From positions 1 to 46,644 of IMG/VR virus record IMGVR_UViG_3300044639_000272: DNA of 46,644 nt. One strand, given 5' to 3'. The notes beneath the pieces were generated by a model. That model was not told the origin of the DNA and ran no database searches. It saw only the letters and a program-made list of their open reading frames with translations. This DNA is from a virus. The number at the start of each line of letters is the position of its first letter. Within the stretch, counting starts at the first letter, position 1. Position numbers and translations under genes: made by a program. This document shows, one piece after another, positions 32,535 to 39,906 of this stretch.

Positions 32535-32560
32535 TCACCCCTGTCTCCAAGGGTGAATAT
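32535..32560 (-). other. Stem-loop between sheath and tube genes
   Basis: ATTCACCC and GGGTGAAT (8 bp) pair around a 10-nt loop, two bases after the sheath stop. There is no T-run after it, so it may be an RNA processing or stability element or a weak terminator. Confidence 0.5.
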
Positions 32561-32562
32561 TC

Positions 32563-35500
32563 TTACTGAGCGTTTGCTAATTCACCTGTATTCAATACAC
32601 GAACCGGAATGTAAATAAACTCAGCTGCCTTGACTGGTTCAATAGCAACGTCAATCCACAATTCATTTCTGTCAATACGAGCAGGTGTGTTGTTGCTCTC
32701 ATCGCATACAACCAAATAATCATACAAACCTCGTTTTGCAACTAGGTCGATGAACAATGATTGAACTACACCGCTTATTTCATTACGTGTTACTGCATCG
32801 TTAGGTTCAAATACGAACGGACGAGCCGCAATTTGCAATCTTTCACGAATATAGCAAACCAATCTTGCTACGTTAATACGATCCAGTGCTGATTGACTAT
32901 CAAATGAGTTCTTATTACCGTAGTTCAATAAGCCAACACCTGTAAAGTATGCTAATGGATTGATTTGATTTGTATATAATACATCACGAATACTCATACG
33001 ATTCTTAACAGTCTGGAACTCACCAGTAGTAGCATTTAAGTAACCAATGTTTGTAGCATTGTCAATCGTGCCACGGCGTGTGCCTGCTGGAGCTAACCAA
33101 GGATAAGCAATAGTGTCATTACGTAAGAATGTGCGTAACATCATATGACTTGCAGGAACGACAACTGCGGCGCCTGTTAAATCTGTAGTGATACCACTTG
33201 GATAGAATACACCCAAGTAACTATCACGTGTTACCCATCCTTCTTCGCCTGTGCTTGTTGCGCCGGCTGCATTGGTTGCCCAATTTGTTAGATCGGTCGC
33301 TTGATCAGGTAAGCGCAATGGAGTATCACCAATAATATATGCAGTATTGTTACGGTCATTATTCAATGTAACCATGTCTGGTTGTAACTCTGGATATCCA
33401 GGAGCTGCGATAAGATTAAAGAATGTATCTTCTTCTCTTATACTTTGATTTGTTCCAATAGCCGCTTTAATTGATTGAACAACTAAATTACGCTGTGCTT
33501 TACGGCCCATGTATGCTGCACCGTTAGATTGCAAACCACTAACACTTACCCATGTATATGAGTATGTTGGTAGTACTGCAGGTGATGGATAGTTATTTGA
33601 GGTAAAGTAATTTGTTCTAAATTGTTTTACGTTATAACCACTACGGCGAGTATTGAATAATAACATACCTTGTGGATATAGTGCTGGATCTGGTGCATCT
33701 AAATCTAAATAATCACTTTCAAGTAATGTTTCAATGCTTACTAGAGGATCATTCACTGGATCAACAGTTCCTACATTACCCCAACGAGCATCACTAAATA
33801 GTACACCGTTTTGACTGGTTTGATCGGATGTGTCAATACTTACCCATTGATTTGTACCATCAACCTGTTCCCAACGATATAGTTTAGGATAATTTTCTAA
33901 ATCACCGCTATCGATCCACAAATCACCGTATACAAGTGCAGTACCGTCGCTTTGACCTGTTAATGGATCTGGCTCAGTAGGACTAATAATAGGTCCAGCT
34001 GGATCTGTGGTGTTAGTCCCACCGGCTGCAGGATTACCTGAGCTATCATAATTTACATTTCTATAACCATACCAATCACCATCTTTGTTTACCATAATAT
34101 CAACTTCAGATGCTGTACTGTAGTACCAATTTGTACCGTTTGTTGGATTAGTTGCAGGAGCGCCTTCATTCGCAATATATGTAATTTGTTCCCATGCTGC
34201 CAATTGAACCACATAGTTTAATCTAGGTGTTCCGCTATAATATGCCCAATCAATAATAGCACCAAGACCGGTTACTGATTTTACAATAATAGATAAATCG
34301 TTTGTGCCATCTACGCCTCCGATATCAGATCCCTTAAATGTCACAATTTCATCTACAATGTAGTCAACACCGGGAGTGACTTTGGTTATATCATAGTACC
34401 AACCTTTATCTTGATTTGCTGCTATGCTGAAAGTTGCACCGGTACCATCATCAGAACTGCTATCTTGTGATACAGATGGATTAGTATACCCTTCTACGTA
34501 AGAATATGATGTACCTGCATCACTTAAACTAAATCCAATATCAGATAACATTCCATTACTTTGACCATCAACGTAGTCACTTAGAAAAATTATTCCACCC
34601 AATGTATGTTCTAATTGAATTGCACCAGAAGTAGTTAATGATGCGTTGGTATTAGGAATACCAGCAGATAACCAAGCAGTTACAAACTCAATTGCTGTGG
34701 TTGACCCTGATGGTATTGTATATACACCTGACCCTGTAACTTTTGCAATTAATTGGTTTAACGGATCGATTGTGGGGTTTGAAACTGATCCGGTAAATAC
34801 TGAAGCTCCAATACTTGTTTTAGTCCAGTATTGTGTCGCAGAATATGGTGCTATATTAGATGATGTACCGTATGTAGCTACTACAGTTCCGACTGGAATA
34901 TCACCTCCGCCAGCAGAACTCAAGTCTGTAACAGCAGTAAGTAATGATTGGTATTTATTAACTGTTTTACTTACCCATGTATCAGTAGATGCATTATATT
35001 GAGACATTAATTGATTCATTCCTGAACCTAACACACTAGTTTTAACCCAAACACTTCCAGTAGGATGCGGGAATATTTGACTTGCAGTCCATAATGGCAT
35101 ATTAGATGATGGTCCAAAAAACACATCAGGTGCAATATATTGTTTAGGTACAATACCCATGTCAGCTAATGGAGTGTTTGTACCTTCTGATAGTGTCAAA
35201 TATGCATTCGGAGTAGGTTCACTATATGCTAAACTTAATTTATTATTAATCAGTCTAGCAGATAGATATGTTATATTCAATCCGTTAATACTAGCCGCAA
35301 CATCTGTTACAGTATCACCTGAACCAATTGTAATGGTCACTGTTAATAAACCGTTAATGTTAATAGTAAAAGTATCGCCGGTAGTTAATATAGGATTTGA
35401 TACAGTTCCGGTTACTACCGGTACAGATGCTTTCCAATCACTATCACCTAATTTAACCCAATCATTTTCTGCATTTTTATAGAAATAGGTAGAATTAGTA

Positions 35501-36090
35501 TATTCACCACCTGTTATTTCAGTCGCTATTACTGCATAACCACCCACATTACCTATCACTGATATTGGATAATCATCTGCAATATAAATTGAATCTGTAA
35601 TTACTAATGGAGTTTGATTAACAAACTTGCCGGTTGAACTATTAAATTCATAAATTCCCCACGCTGAATTTGTTGTATCTAACCAATATGTACCATCAGT
35701 TGGATCACCTAAAGGACGACTTAATGATCCAACTAAACTACCCAAATCAATATCTGCTCTTAAAACATAACAACGATTAGTAGCACCTAATAATGAATAT
35801 GTTGCTAACAAGCCATATTCATTTAATTCGTAACCCTGAATTGGTGTACCGTTTGTAGTCTTGTAAAAGAACGGGGTACCAAACAAGTTAACCAAGTCAC
35901 GTTGACTTGTTACTTGATATAATTTATTTGCATTTGCGGCTGTTGTTGCTGCCGCTACTCCTGTGCCTGCTGCATTAGCTTTGTTTTGCGCCGTTGCTAA
36001 GACTACAAGAGGAACTGAACTTGAGGCTGCTGGTAAATATTGACTCTGGTCAATGATTGTTACTTCTACGCCTGGTGATACTAGTGCCAT
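32563..36090 (-). CDS. 18: Tail sheath protein, gp18-like, with large insertions
   Basis: The protein has 1175 residues, against 659 in T4. The N-terminus (SPGVEVTIIDQSQYLPAASS, then NEYGLLATYSLLGATNRCYV) and the C-terminus (NVARLVCYIRERLQIAARPF, EISGVVQSLFIDLVAKRGLY, LWIDVAIEPVKAAEFIYIP) match contractile sheath proteins. These carry the strand-exchange arms that link neighbouring subunits. In between, about residues 150-800 hold beta-rich, Asn/Ser/Gly-rich modules such as TGTVSNPILTTGDTFTININ and TGSVSNPTIDPLNQL, which look like surface domains. The late element lies at 36143-36150 and AAGGAAA precedes ATG. Confidence 0.9.
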   Translation of the reverse strand: MALVSPGVEVTIIDQSQYLPAASSSVPLVVLATAQNKANAAGTGVAAATTAANANKLYQVTSQRDLVNLFGTPFFYKTTNGTPIQGYELNEYGLLATYSLLGATNRCYVLRADIDLGSLVGSLSRPLGDPTDGTYWLDTTNSAWGIYEFNSSTGKFVNQTPLVITDSIYIADDYPISVIGNVGGYAVIATEITGGEYTNSTYFYKNAENDWVKLGDSDWKASVPVVTGTVSNPILTTGDTFTININGLLTVTITIGSGDTVTDVAASINGLNITYLSARLINNKLSLAYSEPTPNAYLTLSEGTNTPLADMGIVPKQYIAPDVFFGPSSNMPLWTASQIFPHPTGSVWVKTSVLGSGMNQLMSQYNASTDTWVSKTVNKYQSLLTAVTDLSSAGGGDIPVGTVVATYGTSSNIAPYSATQYWTKTSIGASVFTGSVSNPTIDPLNQLIAKVTGSGVYTIPSGSTTAIEFVTAWLSAGIPNTNASLTTSGAIQLEHTLGGIIFLSDYVDGQSNGMLSDIGFSLSDAGTSYSYVEGYTNPSVSQDSSSDDGTGATFSIAANQDKGWYYDITKVTPGVDYIVDEIVTFKGSDIGGVDGTNDLSIIVKSVTGLGAIIDWAYYSGTPRLNYVVQLAAWEQITYIANEGAPATNPTNGTNWYYSTASEVDIMVNKDGDWYGYRNVNYDSSGNPAAGGTNTTDPAGPIISPTEPDPLTGQSDGTALVYGDLWIDSGDLENYPKLYRWEQVDGTNQWVSIDTSDQTSQNGVLFSDARWGNVGTVDPVNDPLVSIETLLESDYLDLDAPDPALYPQGMLLFNTRRSGYNVKQFRTNYFTSNNYPSPAVLPTYSYTWVSVSGLQSNGAAYMGRKAQRNLVVQSIKAAIGTNQSIREEDTFFNLIAAPGYPELQPDMVTLNNDRNNTAYIIGDTPLRLPDQATDLTNWATNAAGATSTGEEGWVTRDSYLGVFYPSGITTDLTGAAVVVPASHMMLRTFLRNDTIAYPWLAPAGTRRGTIDNATNIGYLNATTGEFQTVKNRMSIRDVLYTNQINPLAYFTGVGLLNYGNKNSFDSQSALDRINVARLVCYIRERLQIAARPFVFEPNDAVTRNEISGVVQSLFIDLVAKRGLYDYLVVCDESNNTPARIDRNELWIDVAIEPVKAAEFIYIPVRVLNTGELANAQ

Positions 36091-36135
36091 GTTAAATTTC
36101 CTTTATGTTATGATTATGAGGGTTAACGCCCTAAC

Positions 36136-36152
36136 GTACTAATATTTAGTAC
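36136..36152 (-). promoter_or_regulatory. Late promoter ACTAAATA in a palindrome before the sheath gene
   Basis: GTACTAA and TTAGTAC (7-bp arms, 3-nt centre) enclose the element at 36143-36150. The leader to the sheath ATG is about 47 nt and contains a second small AGGG/CCCT hairpin and AAGGAAA. It matches 6 of 8 bases of TATAAATA. Confidence 0.45.
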
Positions 36153-36198
36153 ATATCATAAAAAAAGCACCAATAACCATACCTTTAAAGGTTTCTGG

Positions 36199-36206
36199 GT
36201 TAAATA
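36199..36206 (+). promoter_or_regulatory. Late promoter element GTTAAATA before the HNH-like gene
   Basis: It matches 6 of 8 bases and is followed by CTAT, as in extended T4 late promoters. It ends 4 nt before ATG 36211, again predicting a nearly leaderless RNA. Confidence 0.35.
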
Positions 36207-36210
36207 CTAT

Positions 36211-36558
36211 ATGATTAGACCCGTTTGCAAAGAATGCAATAAAAATCTATGTGCGGTAAATTATATACGCAAAGAAAAGACATACTATAGGAGTATGTGT
36301 GATGAGTGTGGCAGAAAGAAAAACAAGAAAAAGCCAAGAACACCAAGTTGGCAAAAAGCAGGGTATAAGAAAAAACCCGCGTGTGATGTTTGCGGGTTTA
36401 AGTTTTTGTATGTATCTCAGTCTACAGTTTACCATACAGACGGTAAACTTGAGAATAATCAATATACCAATCTACGAACTGTCTGCTTAAATTGTATAGA
36501 AGTTATAAAACGAAAAGAAGTCACTTGGCGTAAGGGTGACTTAGAGGTTGATTATTGA
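36211..36558 (+). CDS. Zinc-binding HNH-like protein
   Basis: The protein has 115 residues. Four CxxC pairs are visible: CKEC (6-9), CDEC (30-33), CDVC (near 59-62) and CLNC (near 93-96). The second half, CDVCGFKF and then VYHTDGKLENNQYTNLRTVC, follows the HNH pattern with the first His, Asp and Asn in place. The last HNH residue after CLNC is Ile-Glu rather than His, so nuclease activity is uncertain. The middle is very basic (KKNKKKPRTPSWQKAGYKKK), fitting nucleic acid binding. It stands alone on the + strand between the divergent sheath gene and the convergent dNMP kinase gene, with which it overlaps by 18 bases at the 3' ends. It may be a mobile nuclease relic. Confidence 0.7.
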   Translation: MIRPVCKECNKNLCAVNYIRKEKTYYRSMCDECGRKKNKKKPRTPSWQKAGYKKKPACDVCGFKFLYVSQSTVYHTDGKLENNQYTNLRTVCLNCIEVIKRKEVTWRKGDLEVDY

Positions 36559-37176
36559 TTCAACTTGAGTATGCAAATCATCTATTGAACCATTGTTGTT
36601 TAAGTAATAGTCATATGTTAAGCCGACACTACTGTACTCGCTTGCATGTACTTTTTGTTTGTCTAGTTTAGTTTTACTCAATGACCACAATGAATTACCA
36701 TTTGGACCACGATTAAATGCTATTGCGGCATCATACCATTTAGGTTTTTCACCCCGCTCAACTCTTATTGAAGTGCCGCCGGCATTTTTGATAGCATTCA
36801 CTTCATTGGCAAAACGACAATCAGTAATTACGATGTTGTCTTTAGTTTTACGTAATTGATTTTCTACACTTGCTACCCAGATATCATTGTGAAATCCATT
36901 GCGACAAACTTCTGTTCCCCATTGTTGCAATACCCATCTAGGGGTAAGTTCAGGTATATTTAATCGCTCACTCCACCACGGGTCTACTTGTTCTCTCCAT
37001 TCCCTACTTGAGGTAGTAGTACCTTCGAGCATTTCGCGGTCCCAACCAAATACTGCGGAGCAAGCATCTTTTAACGTGCCTGCAAAACTAATTCTTTTAT
37101 ATCCGTGAAAGGTAGTGAGATAATTTGCTACTGTATCTTTTCCACTACCAATAAATCCTGTTACACCAATAATCAT
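36541..37176 (-). CDS. 1: Deoxynucleoside monophosphate kinase, gp1-like
   Basis: At 211 residues it is slightly shorter than T4 gp1 (241). It begins MIIGVTGFIGSGKDTVANYL, with the P-loop at residues 7-15, followed by ISFAGTLKDACSAVFGWDRE and RWVLQQWGTEVCR, the pattern of phage dNMP kinases. Later IVITDCRFANEVNAIKNAGG carries the DCRF motif of this family. It would phosphorylate dNMPs for phage DNA synthesis. Strong AGGAG precedes ATG, and a sigma-70 promoter lies upstream. Its 3' end overlaps the convergent HNH-like gene. Confidence 0.9.
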   Translation of the reverse strand: MIIGVTGFIGSGKDTVANYLTTFHGYKRISFAGTLKDACSAVFGWDREMLEGTTTSSREWREQVDPWWSERLNIPELTPRWVLQQWGTEVCRNGFHNDIWVASVENQLRKTKDNIVITDCRFANEVNAIKNAGGTSIRVERGEKPKWYDAAIAFNRGPNGNSLWSLSKTKLDKQKVHASEYSSVGLTYDYYLNNNGSIDDLHTQVESIINL

Positions 37177-37195
37177 TAATGATCTCCTATAGTGT

Positions 37196-37224
37196 ATTAT
37201 ATTACAGAATAGTGAAAAAGTAAA
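37196..37224 (-). promoter_or_regulatory. Sigma-70 promoter TTTACT-17-TATAAT for dNMP kinase
   Basis: The -10 (37196-37201) is a perfect match and the -35 (37219-37224) matches 4 of 6, with a 17-bp spacer. It lies between the gp13-like gene and dNMP kinase and would allow early expression in a late-gene region. Confidence 0.65.
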
Positions 37225-37231
37225 TCCTCAT

Positions 37232-37993
37232 TTAACCAATTATAAATGATAATGGTTGACTATAATCTACAAATCTCTTTAAGTCTTCCAATAATTGGTC
37301 TTGCATTGCTTTACCTTCAGCTTTCAAGGTAGTACCGTTTAATGTAGTTCCGCCTCCTGGGCCAGCGATACTAGCAAATTTCTCACGTGCCTCACCTAAG
37401 ATGCTCAAACATTGACTAAAGGTCCAGTCACCAATCCAAACACCACTACCCGGATCTTGCAACAACACTTGTTCAGGTTTTTGAATGTCAGCCCATATCA
37501 ATACTTGTTCTCCACTAGCTTTAGGATCACGAACAATACGCAATTCTTTTGTAACAGGATTGAAGGTGAATATAACAAAACCACCGAACATACGTGCGGC
37601 TAATTCAATATATTGAGCATAAAAGTCATAAGTTGCCAAACCACCTGCTTGGTTGTAATTTAACAAATAGGTATTAAGAATAGCACTACTAAAAGGGTCA
37701 AAACTACTTGCACTTGGACCAGTCTCCAATCCAATTGTTCTACGAAACAATTGTCTTACGTTAATGAATTCCGAAGGTAATGTATAAACATCTAAATTCT
37801 TTTCCATCTTTAACAAGGTGTAAGATTCTTGTGTTGAATTCTGAGCCCGTTGTCTATAAACTTTAACTGCGTATTGATATGCAGCCTCATAGTGTTCAGG
37901 ATCTAATTCTACATCAACTATCCCGCCACCAAGACGTAAATTTAAATTTCTAAATAGGTCTTCTTTTAATTCGTCTAGTGTAGTACCAGCCAT
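37232..37993 (-). CDS. 13: Neck protein, gp13-like
   Basis: The protein has 253 residues. The start (LKEDLFRNLNLRLGGGIVDV, then LDPEHYEAAYQYAVKVYRQR) matches the head-tail connector type that begins with a helix pair. It continues with VYTLPSEFINVRQLFRR and RMFGGFVIFTFNPVTKELRI, typical of neck proteins of marine T4-like phages, and ends with helices. The T4 gp13 assignment rests on this pattern and on gp14/gp15-like genes nearby; it may be another connector protein. Its ribosome site GGAGAA lies in the right arm of an 11-bp hairpin that also contains the late element. Confidence 0.6.
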   Translation of the reverse strand: MAGTTLDELKEDLFRNLNLRLGGGIVDVELDPEHYEAAYQYAVKVYRQRAQNSTQESYTLLKMEKNLDVYTLPSEFINVRQLFRRTIGLETGPSASSFDPFSSAILNTYLLNYNQAGGLATYDFYAQYIELAARMFGGFVIFTFNPVTKELRIVRDPKASGEQVLIWADIQKPEQVLLQDPGSGVWIGDWTFSQCLSILGEAREKFASIAGPGGGTTLNGTTLKAEGKAMQDQLLEDLKRFVDYSQPLSFIIG

Positions 37994-37997
37994 ATAA

Positions 37998-38026
37998 TTC
38001 TCCAGATAGTGTATTTATCTGGAGAA
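37998..38026 (-). promoter_or_regulatory. Hairpin with late promoter in the left arm and RBS in the right arm
   Basis: TTCTCCAGATA and TATCTGGAGAA are perfect 11-bp arms around a 7-nt loop. GATAAATA (38012-38019 on the minus strand) spans the left arm and loop; the GGAGA site before ATG 37993 is in the right arm. Read-through RNA from the upstream sigma-70 operon would fold; late RNA would start after the left arm. T4 genes e, soc and 49 use the same logic. Confidence 0.75.
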
Positions 38027-38036
38027 CTGAACATAA

Positions 38037-38471
38037 TCAAATATCGTTAGATTTGCGATTTTCGCTGTTGAACACGTTAAACTCACCACCGGGATATCGT
38101 GCTTTTAATTTCTCTACGTTCTCAGCAATCACATCATTAGGATCTAGGCGAAGTGCCCTGCAAGCATTGACCCAGTACCACATGATATCACCGAGTTCTC
38201 GTTTCATGTGGAATACATTATCAGCAGTTAGAGGTTTACCTTGAAAGAAAATCTTTTTAGGTATCTCAATAAACTCACCTGACTCTGCGGCTAGTCCTAA
38301 ACATGCAGTTAGCAATAAAGGTACGTTGATATCAGGTCCATGTTCTTGTGTTACATCATCAAAGTTACCGTCTAGTTCATCTAAACGATCCATAAAAGTT
38401 GTCAAATCATTGCTTGGTTGACTTGTCACAGCTTTTACAAAATCACTATATTTGTTCAAATCTACATTCAT
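38037..38471 (-). CDS. mazG: MazG-like nucleotide pyrophosphohydrolase
   Basis: The protein has 144 residues. The all-alpha NTP pyrophosphohydrolase pattern is present: GLAAESGEFIEIPKK (about residues 57-71, with acidic metal ligands in ESGE) and MKRELGDIMWYWVNACRAL (about residues 87-105). It ends VEKLKARYPGGEFN, common to phage MazG proteins. It would hydrolyse (d)NTPs or ppGpp-like nucleotides. ATG 38471 is chosen because GGAG lies 6 nt before it and it overlaps the stop of the small membrane protein gene by ATGA; an upstream start at 38483 would lie inside that gene. Confidence 0.85.
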   Translation of the reverse strand: MNVDLNKYSDFVKAVTSQPSNDLTTFMDRLDELDGNFDDVTQEHGPDINVPLLLTACLGLAAESGEFIEIPKKIFFQGKPLTADNVFHMKRELGDIMWYWVNACRALRLDPNDVIAENVEKLKARYPGGEFNVFNSENRKSNDI

Positions 38472-38644
38472 GGCATACTCCAAGCATCAAATGCAAGTAC
38501 AAAGCCCACAAATAGTAGAATAAATCCATTGCTAGTTTGTCCAAATGCAAATGCGTTCAATCCGCATAGCATGTTAACACCACCTAGTGTGTAACCTACT
38601 TTTTTACGATTCTCACCTAACCAAAATACAAGTTTGTTTATCAT
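38468..38644 (-). CDS. Small membrane protein, 58 residues
   Basis: Translation from ATG 38644 begins MINKLVFWLGENRKKVGYTL and gives two hydrophobic segments (about residues 16-34 and 40-56, NGFILLFVGFVLAFDAW). A basic turn (ENRKK) before the first segment predicts the N-terminus inside. It starts one base after the stop of the 385-residue gene and ends in an ATGA overlap with mazG, which strongly supports it as a real, co-transcribed gene. It is too small for any family call. It lies in the operon driven by the consensus promoter at 39828-39856. Confidence 0.7.
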   Translation of the reverse strand: MINKLVFWLGENRKKVGYTLGGVNMLCGLNAFAFGQTSNGFILLFVGFVLAFDAWSMP

Positions 38645-38645
38645 A

Positions 38646-39803
38646 TTAAAATGCTTTCAAAATAATCATGTTTTCATTAAAGCGACCATTGGGCACTGCA
38701 CCAACTGCTTTAATATCTTTAAAGTATTTACGAGCCGCGGGCTTGCTTCCCATAATTTCTTTAATCTGCTCACCGGGCTTACGCAAAGTTTTCATTTCGC
38801 TGGTGTTGTTGTCAAAGCCTAGAATTGTGTTACCTTTTACAGTAAATGCTTTGCTATACTCATCCGCAATGTAGTGATGCATTTTACGCTTTGCAGTATC
38901 ATATACCCATGCCTCGCTTGCACCATGCAACTTAGTTGGATGTACGCTAATCAAATCAAGTTTGTTCACGGCATCCTTGAATACTTTCAAATACTTGAGT
39001 TTAGCTACAATCTTCTCAACAGGAACTGCTTTCTTTTTACGAGGTGCTTTGCTGGCTTTCTTAATTGAAATGTAACTATTGAGGTCGCTCAACACTTGCT
39101 CAATAAATTTAAGTGTGTTACGCAATTTAACTTTGCCCAAATAACTGTAGGCTTCTGTTAACTGCTCATCCTCGCCTTCAGAAACCATGTCAAATTCTTG
39201 TTGTTTGCGCTTCCAAATCTCAACAATCAATGAGATATGCTGTGGCATGACATTAAACTTAGCAACAATGTCAACTGTTTTTTGTGTTACTTTTCCGTCA
39301 GTAATCCATTCATCAAAAATAGATTCAAGTTCACCTGCGGCTTCTAGTGCTTTTTCACGCATAATCTCCTGCACATTGGGGCGATTGCTAGGTTCTTTAT
39401 CTTTTTCAACCACTTCGGGTTTGTTGACCAGTTTATACAAACGGCTTATCTCATTTTCAAGAGTGGTTGATTCATGTTCATTGAGTTCAAGACCACGCAT
39501 TGTCATACGTGCCAACCAGCACAATGTCATCAAAAACTCAGATTCGTGAACCTTACGCAAATGTTTAGATTCGACTGTGCGATTATGATATTCCAAATAC
39601 AGGCAAAGCAACTCTTTGGCGTCTTTTTTGCCATAAAAACGATTGTACCAAGTGAAACTTTGTGTCAATGCCAAAGTTCTACGATCACTATCTGGTTGCA
39701 ACGGGAAGAAGGGTTCTTCACCCATATATTTTGTGTCAGCATCACGTGGATTTAGTGCTTTGACAAAGTGGTCAGAAGTTGGTTTGGGTTTACGGGTCGC
39801 CAT
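38646..39803 (-). CDS. Unknown 385-residue protein under a consensus early promoter
   Basis: There is no recognisable family. The N-terminal 150 residues are helical (FTWYNRFYGKKDAKELLCLY, MTLCWLARMTMRGLELNEHE). A basic stretch (KKASKAPRKKKAVPVEKIV, about residues 245-263) follows. The C-terminal 110 residues are alpha/beta and include WVYDTAKRKMHHYIADEYSK and GFDNNTSEMKTLRKPGEQIK, the latter resembling small DNA- or RNA-binding repeats but not clearly assigned. GGAGAAC precedes ATG. The perfect sigma-70 promoter means that it is probably made early and strongly. It heads an operon with the 58-residue membrane protein and mazG. Confidence 0.8.
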   Translation of the reverse strand: MATRKPKPTSDHFVKALNPRDADTKYMGEEPFFPLQPDSDRRTLALTQSFTWYNRFYGKKDAKELLCLYLEYHNRTVESKHLRKVHESEFLMTLCWLARMTMRGLELNEHESTTLENEISRLYKLVNKPEVVEKDKEPSNRPNVQEIMREKALEAAGELESIFDEWITDGKVTQKTVDIVAKFNVMPQHISLIVEIWKRKQQEFDMVSEGEDEQLTEAYSYLGKVKLRNTLKFIEQVLSDLNSYISIKKASKAPRKKKAVPVEKIVAKLKYLKVFKDAVNKLDLISVHPTKLHGASEAWVYDTAKRKMHHYIADEYSKAFTVKGNTILGFDNNTSEMKTLRKPGEQIKEIMGSKPAARKYFKDIKAVGAVPNGRFNENMIILKAF

Positions 39804-39827
39804 GTGTTCTCCTATTACGATTCATGT

Positions 39828-39856
39828 ATTATATATGATATTCCATTATTTGTCAA
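39828..39856 (-). promoter_or_regulatory. Perfect sigma-70 promoter TTGACA-17-TATAAT
   Basis: The -35 is at 39851-39856 and the -10 at 39828-39833. Both match consensus fully with a 17-bp spacer. It drives the minus strand operon 385-residue gene, membrane protein and mazG. Confidence 0.9.
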
Positions 39857-39878
39857 GTTCTATAGGTAATACTTTAGA

Positions 39879-39886
39879 CATAAATA
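39879..39886 (+). promoter_or_regulatory. Late promoter element CATAAATA for the gp14-like/gp15 operon
   Basis: It lies back to back with the sigma-70 promoter and leaves a 15-nt leader with a weak GGA before ATG 39907, followed by the typical CTA. Confidence 0.6.
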
Positions 39887-39906
39887 CTAAGTAAACGGAT
39901 AACAAC

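Noticed and set aside
34950-34962. Late promoter-like AATAAATA inside the tail sheath gene
   Set aside because: It lies deep within a coding region with no gene start nearby; it is noted as a sign that some matches arise by chance.
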